Made by a program: the position numbers and the translations under genes. Of a stretch of DNA of 64,000 nucleotides, positions 50,190 to 58,444 are shown one piece after another. The DNA is from CAZPAV01 sp964584755 (GTDB lineage Bacteria > Actinomycetota > Acidimicrobiia > Spongiisociales > UBA5794), in the NCBI GenBank assembly GCA_964584755.1, contig CAZPAV010000009.1:1-64000 (forward strand), in the 5' to 3' direction. The notes below the pieces were generated by a model that was not told where the DNA came from, did no database searches, and saw only the letters and a list, made by a program, of their open reading frames with translations. Position 1 is the first letter of the stretch. Every line of letters begins with the position of its first letter.

Positions 50190-51449
50190 ATGGGCATGAC
50201 CGTCGCGGAGAAGATCCTCGCCCGGGCCTCGGGCCGGGCGTCCGTGCGCGCCGGGGAGTTCGTCGTCGCCGAGATCGATCTGGCGATGACCCACGACATC
50301 TTCGCGGCGACGGTCTTCGACGCCCTGCTCGACCTCGGCCGGGAGAAGGTGTTCGACCCGGCGAAGGTCGCGGTCGTCATCGACCACCTCGTCCCCGCGC
50401 CGTCCGCCCAGGCGGCGGCGATCCACCATCGCATCCGGGAGCACGTCGAGCGGTTCGGGATCGGGATCTTCTACGACGCCGGGGAGGGCATCTCGCACCA
50501 GCTCCTCCCGGAGCGGGGCCACATCCGACCCGGGATGCTCGTGGTCGGAACGGACTCCCACACCACCACCTACGGTGCGCTCGGTGCCGCGGGGACGGGC
50601 GTGGGCACGTCCGACATGGTGTACGCGCTCGCCACCGGGCGGCTCTGGTTCCGGGTTCCCGAGACCATCCGCTTCGAGCTCGCCGGCGCCCTCGAGCCGC
50701 TCGTCTCCTGGAAGGACGTCGTGCTCGCCATCGCGGGGCGGATCGGGAGCGACGGTGCCCAGTACCGGGCCCTCGAGTTCGGTGGGCCCGGCGTGGCGTC
50801 GGCGCCGGTCTCGGGCCGTCTCACGGTGGCGAACATGGCCGTCGAGCTGGGGGCGAAGTTCGGGATCTTCCCCGCCGACGAGTGCACCTTCGCGTACCTC
50901 GGGGAGGAGACCCCGGGGGCGCCACGGCCCGATCCGGACGCGGCGTACCTCACCGTCGAGGAGCTCGAACTCGCCACGCTCGGACCGCAGGTGGCGCTCC
51001 CCTCCGACGTCGACCGGGTGACGGCGGTGCGGGACGCGGAGCCGGTACGGATCGACCAGGCGTTCCTCGGGTCCTGCACCAACGGGCGGCTCGACGACCT
51101 CCAGGCCGCCGCCGCCATCCTCCGGGGGCGGAAGGTCGCCCCGGGGGTGCGACTCCTCGTGGCCCCGGCGTCCCGCCGCGTCCTCGAGGCGGCGCTCGCC
51201 GACGGGACCGTCGCCACGCTCGTCGCGGCGGGCGCCACGCTCCTCGCCGCGGGGTGCGGGCCCTGCTTCGGCGGCCACGGCGGGCTCCTCGCTCCCGGCG
51301 AGCGATGCGTCTCGACGAGCAATCGGAACTTCGTGGGACGCATGGGATCCCCCGCGGCCGAGATCTACCTCGCCTCGCCCGCCACCGTGGCCGCCTCGGC
51401 GGTGGCGGGGCGGCTCGTCGACCCCAGGGAGGTGCAGGATGGCCGCTGA
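50190..51449 (+). CDS. Aconitase-family hydro-lyase large subunit (LeuC/HacA-like)
   Basis: This 419-residue protein is of the short, archaeal-type LeuC/HacA class. The [4Fe-4S] cysteines are in GSCTNGR and in CGPCFGG. GTDSHTTTYGALGAAGTGVGTSDM is typical. Substrates of the class include isopropylmalate, homoaconitate, citramalate and dimethylmalate. It probably extends the chemistry begun by the DRE-TIM synthase at the head of the operon. Confidence 0.83.
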   Translation: MGMTVAEKILARASGRASVRAGEFVVAEIDLAMTHDIFAATVFDALLDLGREKVFDPAKVAVVIDHLVPAPSAQAAAIHHRIREHVERFGIGIFYDAGEGISHQLLPERGHIRPGMLVVGTDSHTTTYGALGAAGTGVGTSDMVYALATGRLWFRVPETIRFELAGALEPLVSWKDVVLAIAGRIGSDGAQYRALEFGGPGVASAPVSGRLTVANMAVELGAKFGIFPADECTFAYLGEETPGAPRPDPDAAYLTVEELELATLGPQVALPSDVDRVTAVRDAEPVRIDQAFLGSCTNGRLDDLQAAAAILRGRKVAPGVRLLVAPASRRVLEAALADGTVATLVAAGATLLAAGCGPCFGGHGGLLAPGERCVSTSNRNFVGRMGSPAAEIYLASPATVAASAVAGRLVDPREVQDGR

Positions 51450-51936
51450 CGTCGTGCGGGGCCGGGCCTGGTGCTTCGGTGACGACATCAGCACCGACCT
51501 GCTCTCGCCGGGGGCGTACGCGGTCGATCCCGTCGAGGTCCGGAAGCTCCACGTCCTCGAGTCGGTGAACCCGTCCTTCGCCGCCGAGGTCCGACCCGGG
51601 GACGTGGTGGTGGCCGGGAGGAACTTCGGCTGTGGCTCGAGCCGGGAGACGGCGCCGGAGAACCTCGCCGCGCTCGGCGTCTCGTGCGTGGTCGCCTCGT
51701 CGCTGGCCCGCATCTTCCTGCGCAACGCCGTGGCGATCGGTCTCCCCGTGCTCATCTGCCCCGGCGTCGACGCCGCGGTCCACGACGGAGACGAGGTGGA
51801 GGTCGACCTGGGCGCGGGGACCGTCCGGGTGCTGCCCGACGGCCCGACGCTCCGAGGGGAGGGTCTCCCCGAGGCGATGCGGGAGATCCTCGCCGCCGGC
51901 GGCATCCTCGCCGTGCTCCGCTCCGGAGAGGGGTGA
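51439..51936 (+). CDS. Aconitase-family hydro-lyase small subunit (LeuD/HacB-like)
   Basis: This 165-residue swivel subunit has GDDISTDLL near residue 14 and the GCGSSRE signature that faces the substrate. It overlaps the large-subunit gene by 11 bases. The specificity loop (following DLLSPGAYA) does not let me choose a substrate. Last gene of the 11-gene operon. Confidence 0.83.
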   Translation: MAADVVRGRAWCFGDDISTDLLSPGAYAVDPVEVRKLHVLESVNPSFAAEVRPGDVVVAGRNFGCGSSRETAPENLAALGVSCVVASSLARIFLRNAVAIGLPVLICPGVDAAVHDGDEVEVDLGAGTVRVLPDGPTLRGEGLPEAMREILAAGGILAVLRSGEG

Positions 51937-51960
51937 GGGCGGGTCGCGTCGCGAAAGGGG

Positions 51961-51994
51961 TTGACGCGCGAGTATTCTGACCGTATGGTCAGAA
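51961..51994 (+). promoter_or_regulatory. Promoter with palindromic operator for the PAS-LuxR gene
   Basis: TTGACG (51961-51966), 17 bases, TATGGT (51984-51989) form a good sigma-70-type promoter. Perfect inverted arms TTCTGACC (51975-51982) and GGTCAGAA (51987-51994), four bases apart, cover the -10, a typical repressor site. Confidence 0.65.
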
Positions 51995-52034
51995 CGAGCG
52001 CCTCACCCGAGGCCGTGGCGAAGCGGAGTCGTGC

Positions 52035-52706
52035 ATGGCGGTGACCCTCCCCGGGGACGGGACCCTGACGGATCTCCTCGAGGTCCTCGGTCGCACCGCG
52101 GACGCGATGATCGCCGTCGACGGCGATCTGCGCATCGTGGCCTGGAACGACGCGGCGACCGAGCTGCTCGGGTTCAGGCCCGAGGAGGCGCTCGGCCGGC
52201 CCTGCCACGAGGTCCTCGCCTGGGTCGACCGGTGCGGGGATCCGGTCTGCGACGCCGACTGTCCCGCCTCCTGCCCCGGCGAGCCCGACGAGCTGGTGCG
52301 GACCCGCGACGTCATGGGTCGTTCCCGGACGGGCCGGCGTCTCTGGCTGAGCGCCACGACGATCGTGCCCCCGCCGGAGCTCCGGGACCGGTGCCGCCTC
52401 ATCCACCTCGTCCGTGAGGTGGGCCTCCCCCCCGAGCTCGAGCGGCTCCTCGCCGAGCGGCTCGGTGGTCTCCTGGAGCCGCCGGAGCGTCCCCGCGACG
52501 AGTTCGCCGAACGGCTCGCCCGCCTCACGCCACGTGAGCGGGAGGTGCTCGGCCTCCTCACCGAGGGCCTCGACGGTGCCACGATCGCCGAGCGCCTCTA
52601 TCTGTCACGCACCACGGTGCGCAACCACGTCCAGCACATCCTCAACAAGCTCGAGGTCCACAGCCGGGTCGAGGCGGTCGCGCTCGCCCTCCGCTCCACC
52701 TCCTGA
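52035..52706 (+). CDS. PAS domain plus LuxR-type helix-turn-helix regulator with cysteine cluster
   Basis: This 223-residue protein has an N-terminal PAS domain (IAVDGDLRIVAWNDAATELLGF) and a C-terminal LuxR HTH (LTPREREVLGLLTEGLDG through VRNHVQHILNKL). Between them the PAS contains five cysteines: C57, C67, C72, C76 and C80. That spacing suggests a metal or Fe-S redox sensor. It is a single-domain regulator without receiver domain. It follows the anaerobic operon, so oxygen or redox sensing would make sense, by inference. Confidence 0.8.
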   Translation: MAVTLPGDGTLTDLLEVLGRTADAMIAVDGDLRIVAWNDAATELLGFRPEEALGRPCHEVLAWVDRCGDPVCDADCPASCPGEPDELVRTRDVMGRSRTGRRLWLSATTIVPPPELRDRCRLIHLVREVGLPPELERLLAERLGGLLEPPERPRDEFAERLARLTPREREVLGLLTEGLDGATIAERLYLSRTTVRNHVQHILNKLEVHSRVEAVALALRSTS

Positions 52707-52725
52707 GCGGGCCCGTCTCCCGGCC

Positions 52726-52752
52726 GTAATCCGCCCGTAACACGCCGGAAAC
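52726..52752 (+). promoter_or_regulatory. GlnR-type box upstream of amtB
   Basis: GTAAT, six bases, GTAAC, six bases, GAAAC. The 11-base spacing and sequences match the actinobacterial GlnR a/b half-sites (GTnAC-N6-GAAAC). It lies 44 bases before the amtB start, so nitrogen control by GlnR is expected. Confidence 0.75.
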
Positions 52753-52796
52753 ACTCGGCGGCGACCATGGGCGCTCGTCGAGCGAGGAGGGGATCG

Positions 52797-53993
52797 GTGA
52801 GCGCCGGAGACATCGCCTGGGTGCTCGTGAGCTGCGCCCTCGTGCTCTTCATGACCCCGGGTCTCGCCCTCTTCTACGGGGGCATGGTCCGTTCGAAGAA
52901 CGTCCTCGGCATGCTCCTCAAGAACTTCTTCACGATCTCCATCGTGACGGTGATCTGGGTGCTCGTGGGGTTCACCCTCGCCTTCGGACCGGACTGGGGC
53001 GGGATCGTCGGCGGGCTCCAGTACGCGGGTCTCGTCGGTCTGGAGCCTCGACTCCTCCTCTTCGCGCTCTTCCAGATGATGTTCGCCATCATCACGCCGG
53101 CGCTCATCACCGGCGCCGTGGCGGAGCGCATGCGGTTCTCGGCGTGGGTCCTCTTCACCACGCTCTGGGCGATCCTCGTCTACCCGCTCGTGGCCCACTG
53201 GGCGTTCTCCGCCGACGGCTGGCTCTACGCCTGGGGGGTCCGGGACTTCGCCGGCGGTCTCGTCGTGCACGTCAACGCGGGCATCGCCGCGCTCGCCCTC
53301 GTCTTCGTCCTCGGGCCGCGCCGAGGATTCCGACGGGAGGCGATCCGTCCCCACTCCCTCCCCCTCACCCTCCTGGGCACCGGCATCCTCTGGTTCGGAT
53401 GGTTCGGGTTCAACGCCGGCTCGGCCTTCGCCGCCGACGCCGGGGCCATCACCGCCTTCGCCTCGACCCAGATCGCGGCCGCGGTGGCGGCCTTGGGATG
53501 GGTCGTCGTCGAGTGGTGGCGCACCGGGAAGCCCACCACCCTCGGCGCCGCCTCCGGGGCGGTGGCCGGGCTCGTCGCCATCACCCCCGGAGCGGGGTAC
53601 GTGGATCCCCTCTCGGCCATGGCGATCGGCTTCATCGCCGGGGTGGTGTGCTTCTGGGCGGTGAGCCTGAAGTTCCGCTTCGGCTACGACGACTCCCTCG
53701 ACGTCGTCGGCGTGCACCTCGTGGGTGGGATCGTCGGCTCGGTCCTCGTCGGCGTCTTCGCCCGCACCGCGGTCTCCGGCGCCGTACCCGACGGACTGCT
53801 GTTCGGCGGGGTGGCGTTCTTCGGGAAGCAGGTCGCCGCGGTCGCGGTCGTCCTCGTCTTCGGCTTCGTCGCCTCGTACGTGCTCGCTCGGGTCGTGAAG
53901 GCGATCACCGGACTTCGGGTCGAGGAGCGGGAGGAGATCGACGGGCTCGACATCTCGCTCCACGAGGAACGGGCATATGTGCTCGCCGAGTAG
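52797..53993 (+). CDS. amtB: Ammonium transporter Amt
   Basis: This 398-residue channel has about eleven transmembrane helices and conserved signatures: DIAWVLVSCALVLFMTPGLALFYGGMVRSKN, AFALFQMMFAIITPALI-like helix, and the twin histidine region DFAGGLVVHVNAG and DVVGVHLVGG. The GTG at 52797 follows GAGGAGGGG; a start 30 bases upstream lacks a ribosome site. It heads the amtB-glnK-glnD operon. Confidence 0.94.
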   Translation: MSAGDIAWVLVSCALVLFMTPGLALFYGGMVRSKNVLGMLLKNFFTISIVTVIWVLVGFTLAFGPDWGGIVGGLQYAGLVGLEPRLLLFALFQMMFAIITPALITGAVAERMRFSAWVLFTTLWAILVYPLVAHWAFSADGWLYAWGVRDFAGGLVVHVNAGIAALALVFVLGPRRGFRREAIRPHSLPLTLLGTGILWFGWFGFNAGSAFAADAGAITAFASTQIAAAVAALGWVVVEWWRTGKPTTLGAASGAVAGLVAITPGAGYVDPLSAMAIGFIAGVVCFWAVSLKFRFGYDDSLDVVGVHLVGGIVGSVLVGVFARTAVSGAVPDGLLFGGVAFFGKQVAAVAVVLVFGFVASYVLARVVKAITGLRVEEREEIDGLDISLHEERAYVLAE

Positions 53994-54017
53994 GGTCGGC
54001 GGGAGGAGGGAGCAACG

Positions 54018-54356
54018 GTGAAGCTCGTCGTCGCGTTCATCAAGCCGTTCAAGCTCGAGGAGGTCAAGGCCGGACTCAAGGAGGTCGGCGTCTCCGGGAT
54101 GTCGGTCACGGAGGTGCGGGGCTTCGGTCGCCAGGCCGGCCAGACCGAGATCTACCGGGGCGCCGAGTATCAGGTGGAGTTCCTCCCCAAGGTGCGTGTC
54201 GAGGTGGCGGTCCCGGCGGCGCTCGTCGACGACGCGGTGGCGACCATCGAACGGGCGGCGCGCAGCGGCGAGATCGGGGACGGGAAGATCCTCGTCCTGC
54301 CCCTCGAGGAGGTCGTGCGGATCCGAACCGGAGAGCGCGGCGAGGGGGCGATCTGA
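54018..54356 (+). CDS. glnK: Nitrogen regulatory protein P-II (GlnK)
   Basis: This 112-residue P-II protein gates AmtB and signals nitrogen status. The T-loop holds Y51 in RGAEYQVEFLPK, the site of nucleotidylation by GlnD. GEIGDGKILVLPLEEVVRIRTGERGEGAI is the standard C-terminus. It lies 24 bases after amtB. Confidence 0.96.
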   Translation: MKLVVAFIKPFKLEEVKAGLKEVGVSGMSVTEVRGFGRQAGQTEIYRGAEYQVEFLPKVRVEVAVPAALVDDAVATIERAARSGEIGDGKILVLPLEEVVRIRTGERGEGAI

Positions 54357-56701
54357 CGGGCGCGCCGGACCGGCCGCTCGCCCGCGTCCTGGCCACCCTG
54401 GCGCGTTGGCGGGAGGGTCCACCCGCCGGGCGCGACCCCGACGACCTGGGGGACGAGCTCGCCACGATGCTCGACACGGAGCTGGCCGGGTGCTTCGCCC
54501 CGTTGCGCGAGCACGGCTGTCTCGTCGCGGTCGGGGGGTACGGGCGTCGCGATCTCTCCCTCGCCTCCGACGTCGACCTCGTCCTCCTCCACGACGGATC
54601 CATCGCCGGGGAGGCCGTCCACGCCGTCCTCTACCCGCTGTGGGACGCGGGCCTTCGGGTGGGGCACGCCACCGGGACCCCCCGCGAGGTGATCGGGATG
54701 GCTCGCGACCATCTCGACCGGTGCTGCGCCCTCCTCACGGCCCGTCCCGTGACGGGCCGTGAGGCGCTCTGGCACGACCTGGAGGGCCGGCTCGTGAAGC
54801 TCCTGCGGCGGGAGCGGGCCGGACTGGGCGACCTCCTCGCCGCGGAGCAGGAGACGGTGTGGGAGGAGGAGCCGTTCGCCCGGCAGGAGCTCGACCTCAA
54901 GGCCGGTCGCGGTGGTCTGCGGACCCTCCACCGGATCTGGTGGGATCGGCGCCGGGCGGAGCTCGCGGGGGAGCCGGCCGCCGCGCCGCCGCCGGAGGTC
55001 CTCGCCGCGGCCGCGACGTTGCGACGGGTCCGCACCGCCCTCCACGCCGTGGCCGGTCGTCCGCTCGACCGGTACGTCATCGACCTGCGGGGACCGGTGG
55101 CACGCTGGCTGCGACGGGATCCGCTCGCAGTCGCCGCCGACGTGTACGGTGCGGCCCGGCGACTCGACGCCTACGCGGTGGCGTGGTGGGAGGGCCGGCG
55201 GCGCGCGACGGACCCGGTGGGCGCCGCGGGGCGGGCGCTGCGGCGGCGCCTCGGCCGCTGGCGGGGTCGCGGTGATCCCCCTGCGGACCCGACCCCGGGG
55301 TGCGACCGGCCCCCGGCGCGGGGATCGGTCGCACCGGCGTGGAGCGCCGCGGACCGGGCGGCGTTCGTGGAGGCGCTCGCCGCCGGCCGTGCCGGATGGG
55401 AGCGTCTCCTGCGTCGCGGCTACGGCGGATGGTTCCACGAGTGGCTCCCGGAGCTCGACCACGTGTGGGGTCGACCCCAGGCGGCCCCGTTCCACGAGCA
55501 TCCGGTGGGTGCCCATCTGGGGCGGACGGCCGTCGAGATGGTCCGGTTCACCGAGCGCGAGACCTTCGGCCGGGAGCTCGCCGCGGGCGTCGGCTCCCCG
55601 GCGACGCTCCTCCTCGCCGCCTTCCTCCACGACGTCGGCAAGGGACGACCCGGGGACCACGCCGTCGCCGGCGCCCGGATCGCCGCGGCGCTGCTCCACC
55701 GGATCGGGTTCGTCGCGCCGGCTCCGGTGGTGACGCGTGCCGTCCGGGACCACCTCCTCCTCCCCGAGGTCGCCTTCCGGCGGGACCTCACCGACCGGGC
55801 CGTCGTCGCCCAGGTGGCCGCCGCGGTGGAGGACCGGGCCATGCTCGACCTGCTCACCGCCCTCGCCGTCGCCGACGGTCGCGCCACCGGGGACCTGTCC
55901 TGGTCGAGCTGGAAGGAGGCGCTGCTCCGCGAGCTCCACGCCAAGGTGGCGGCGCACCTCGCCGGACGTCCCGCCGGCGTCGCCCGGGAGCGTTTCGCCG
56001 CGGTGGTGGCCCTGGTGGGGCGCCACGCCGCCGACGAGCTCGCCGGTCACGTCCTCTCCATGCCCGCCGGTTACCTCGACCGGTACTCCGCCGACGAGGT
56101 CGCCACGCACCTGCGACTGGCCACCGTCGTCTCGGGTTCCGGCGGGGTGCGTCTGGCGTCACGCCGCGACGGTCCGCTCGACGTCATCGTCCTCGTCGCC
56201 GTCGACCGTCCCGGGCTACTGGCGACGATCTCGGGGGTGCTCGCCGTCCATCGGATCTCCGTGGTGGACGCCCGCATCGCCACCCGCGCCGACGGCGTCG
56301 CCATCGACACCTTCCGCGTCGTCGCCGAGCACGGCGGGCACCTCGACGAGGAGCGGATCGGCCGTCTCCGCCGCGACCTCGACGCCGCCATCGGGGGGAT
56401 CCTCGACGTGGCGGCCCGGCTGGCCGCGCTCCGCGCCGGTCCGGTCCCCACGTCGGCCGCCGGCGGGGACGTCCGCCTCCGCGACGAGCACGGCGCCCTC
56501 GTCGTCGAGGTGCGAGGCGCCGACCGACCGAGGTTCCTCCACGACTGTGCCGCGGCGCTCGCCGCGGCGGGCGCCGAGATCCGGGTGGCGAAGATCGACA
56601 CCCGCCGGGGTCGGGCACTTGACGTGTTCGTCCTCGACGGCGACCTACCGCCCGAGGGACGGGATCGCCTGCGTCGGGAGCTCCTCGCCGTGCTCGGGTG
56701 A
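54353..56701 (+). CDS. glnD: [Protein-PII] nucleotidyltransferase/hydrolase GlnD
   Basis: This protein of up to 782 residues has the nucleotidyltransferase motif GGYGRRDLSLASDVD (about 61-75), an HD domain (FLHDVGKG), and two C-terminal ACT domains (VAVDRPGLLATISGVL and VRGADRPRFLHDCAAAL). The start is unsettled. No ATG, GTG or TTG occurs near the glnK stop; a CTG at 54353 overlaps it (CTGA) and gives a normal N-terminus. The first ATG in frame is 54467. In actinobacteria the enzyme usually adenylylates GlnK. Confidence 0.88.
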   Translation: MTGAPDRPLARVLATLARWREGPPAGRDPDDLGDELATMLDTELAGCFAPLREHGCLVAVGGYGRRDLSLASDVDLVLLHDGSIAGEAVHAVLYPLWDAGLRVGHATGTPREVIGMARDHLDRCCALLTARPVTGREALWHDLEGRLVKLLRRERAGLGDLLAAEQETVWEEEPFARQELDLKAGRGGLRTLHRIWWDRRRAELAGEPAAAPPPEVLAAAATLRRVRTALHAVAGRPLDRYVIDLRGPVARWLRRDPLAVAADVYGAARRLDAYAVAWWEGRRRATDPVGAAGRALRRRLGRWRGRGDPPADPTPGCDRPPARGSVAPAWSAADRAAFVEALAAGRAGWERLLRRGYGGWFHEWLPELDHVWGRPQAAPFHEHPVGAHLGRTAVEMVRFTERETFGRELAAGVGSPATLLLAAFLHDVGKGRPGDHAVAGARIAAALLHRIGFVAPAPVVTRAVRDHLLLPEVAFRRDLTDRAVVAQVAAAVEDRAMLDLLTALAVADGRATGDLSWSSWKEALLRELHAKVAAHLAGRPAGVARERFAAVVALVGRHAADELAGHVLSMPAGYLDRYSADEVATHLRLATVVSGSGGVRLASRRDGPLDVIVLVAVDRPGLLATISGVLAVHRISVVDARIATRADGVAIDTFRVVAEHGGHLDEERIGRLRRDLDAAIGGILDVAARLAALRAGPVPTSAAGGDVRLRDEHGALVVEVRGADRPRFLHDCAAALAAAGAEIRVAKIDTRRGRALDVFVLDGDLPPEGRDRLRRELLAVLG

Positions 56702-56706
56702 GCCGG

Positions 56707-58320
56707 TCAGGCCGGTCGTACCCCAGGGAGGGGGGTGACGCATCGTCCCGCCCGCTCCGGCACGCCGGCGCGCAGGAGCCCGACGACGAGCCCGTCGCTC
56801 ACGGCCTTCCACGAGGCGTCGATGATGTTCTGGTGGACACCGATCGTTCCCCAGCCATGCACGCCGTCCGCGTGCCGGCAGAGGACCCGCACCCGGGCGC
56901 TCGTACCGTCCGAGGAGTCGAGGTCCCGCACCCGGTAGGCGGTGAGGCGGATCCGGTCGAGCTCGGGGTACGCGTCGCGGAGGGCGGCACGCAGGGCGCG
57001 GTCGAGCGCGCTGACGGGTCCGTCCCCCTCGCGGGTGGCGACGACCCGGCTCCCGTCGACGTGGACCTTCACGGTGGCCTCGGCGACGACGGCGTCGTCG
57101 CGGCGCTCGACGAAGATGCGGTACGACTCGAGGGCGAAGAACGCCTGCTCCCAGCCCCGGGCCCGCCGGACGAGGAGCTCGAAGCTCCCGTCGGCCGCCT
57201 CGAACTGGTACCCCTCGTGCTCCAGCTCCTTGATGCGATCCACCACCACCTGGGCCTCCTCGCCGCTGAGCTCGAGGCCCGACTCCCGGGCCTTGGCGAG
57301 CACCGTGGAGCGTCCGGCGAGCTCGGAGACGACGACCCGGGTGGCGTTCCCCACCCTGGCCGGGGGAAGGTGCTCGTAGGCGTCGGAGCGCCGGGCGAGG
57401 GCCGAGGTGTGGAGGCCGGCCTTGTGGGTGAACGCCGAGGCCCCCACGTAGGGGAGGTGCGGGTCGAGGGTGAGGTTCACCACCTCGGCGACGTGATGGG
57501 ACACCGTGGTCAGTCGGGGGAGACGCTCCTCGGGGATGGTTGCCACCCCCATCTTCAGGGAGAGGTTGGGGATGATCGAGCAGAGGTCGGCGTTGCCGGT
57601 GCGCTCGCCGTACCCGTTCACGCACCCCTGGACCTGGGTGACGCCCAGGCGGACGGCGACGAGGGAGTTCCCCACCGCCAGCCCGGAGTCGTTGTGGAAG
57701 TGGCATCCGAACACGGCCTCGGGCAGGGCGTCGGTGACGGCGCCGACGATGCGCTCCACGTCGTGGGGGAGGAAACCGCCGTTCGTGTCGCAGAGGACGA
57801 GCCGCTCGGCGCCGCTCTCGTGGGCGGCCCGGAGGACGGCGAGGGCGAACGCCGGGTTCGAGCGGTAGCCGTCGAAGAAGTGCTCGGCGTCGAAGAAGAC
57901 CCGGCGGCCCAGGGAGCGGAGGTGGGCGACGGAGTCGGCGACCATCGCCACCGCCTCCTCGGGCGTGGTGCGGAGGGCGTGCTCGACGTGGTAGTCCCAC
58001 GCCTTCCCCACCAGGCACACCACCTCGGTCCCGGCGGCGGCGAGCGCGGCGAGCTGCTCGTCCTCCGCGGCGGGTCGGTGGGCGCGGCGGGTCGCGCCGA
58101 ACGCGACGAGCGTCGCCGTCTCGAGGTGGAGCTCGTCGCGGGCCCGGGCGAAGAACTCGTCGTCCTTGGGGTTGGCCCCGGGCCAGCCGCCCTCCACGAA
58201 CGGGACCCCGAGGTCGTCGAGGAGACGGCACACCGTCAGCTTCTCGGCGACGGTGAGGGAGATGCCCTCCTGCTGGGTGCCGTCGCGCAGGGTGGTGTCG
58301 TAGATCTCGACGCTCGTCAT
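56707..58320 (-). CDS. cimA: (R)-citramalate synthase CimA
   Basis: This 537-residue DRE-TIM enzyme condenses pyruvate and acetyl-CoA to citramalate, the first step of the pyruvate route to isoleucine. It has YDTTLRDGTQQEGIS, FVEGGWPGANPKD, HFHNDSGLAVGN, and QGCVNGYGERTGNADL. The C-terminal LeuA-type regulatory domain is present. The upstream leader encodes an Ile-rich peptide and a terminator, so expression is attenuated by isoleucine supply, which supports the assignment. It converges on glnD. Confidence 0.92.
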   Translation of the reverse strand: MTSVEIYDTTLRDGTQQEGISLTVAEKLTVCRLLDDLGVPFVEGGWPGANPKDDEFFARARDELHLETATLVAFGATRRAHRPAAEDEQLAALAAAGTEVVCLVGKAWDYHVEHALRTTPEEAVAMVADSVAHLRSLGRRVFFDAEHFFDGYRSNPAFALAVLRAAHESGAERLVLCDTNGGFLPHDVERIVGAVTDALPEAVFGCHFHNDSGLAVGNSLVAVRLGVTQVQGCVNGYGERTGNADLCSIIPNLSLKMGVATIPEERLPRLTTVSHHVAEVVNLTLDPHLPYVGASAFTHKAGLHTSALARRSDAYEHLPPARVGNATRVVVSELAGRSTVLAKARESGLELSGEEAQVVVDRIKELEHEGYQFEAADGSFELLVRRARGWEQAFFALESYRIFVERRDDAVVAEATVKVHVDGSRVVATREGDGPVSALDRALRAALRDAYPELDRIRLTAYRVRDLDSSDGTSARVRVLCRHADGVHGWGTIGVHQNIIDASWKAVSDGLVVGLLRAGVPERAGRCVTPLPGVRPA

Positions 58321-58347
58321 GGTTGGGATCCTCCCCGGGATAGGAAA

Positions 58348-58370
58348 GACCCCCCGCTGGGCGGAGGGTC
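58348..58370 (-). terminator. Attenuator terminator of cimA
   Basis: On the minus strand GACCCTCCGC pairs with GCGGGGGGTC (one G-U pair) around a three-base loop, followed by UUU. It lies 27 bases before the cimA start codon, so it would end transcription prematurely. Confidence 0.75.
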
Positions 58371-58374
58371 GTCA

Positions 58375-58400
58375 GCGCACACGCCGGGCGGCGTGTGCGC
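58375..58400 (-). promoter_or_regulatory. Leader hairpin next to the leader-peptide stop codon
   Basis: Perfect 11-base arms (58375-58385 and 58390-58400) with a four-base loop abut the leader stop codon. A ribosome sitting at the stop would disturb it, as expected in an attenuator. The exact alternative pairing was not resolved by eye. Confidence 0.6.
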
Positions 58401-58436
58401 CTAGGTGATGATGATCGTCGTGGCGAGGTGGGCCAT
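58401..58436 (-). CDS. cimA leader peptide (Ile-rich, attenuation)
   Basis: The frame reads MAHLATTIIIT and stop, 11 residues with three consecutive isoleucine (ATC) codons between threonine codons. There is no ribosome site, but a good promoter places the start of transcription at or within a few bases of the ATG, so it is leaderless. Slow decoding at Ile codons would favour read-through into cimA. Confidence 0.8.
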   Translation of the reverse strand: MAHLATTIIIT

Positions 58437-58444
58437 GGGAGGCG

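Noticed and set aside
51986..52045. A 19-codon + frame (ATG inside the -10 region) before the PAS-LuxR gene
   Set aside because: Its ATG lies upstream of the predicted transcription start, so it would not be in the mRNA; no special codon run is present.
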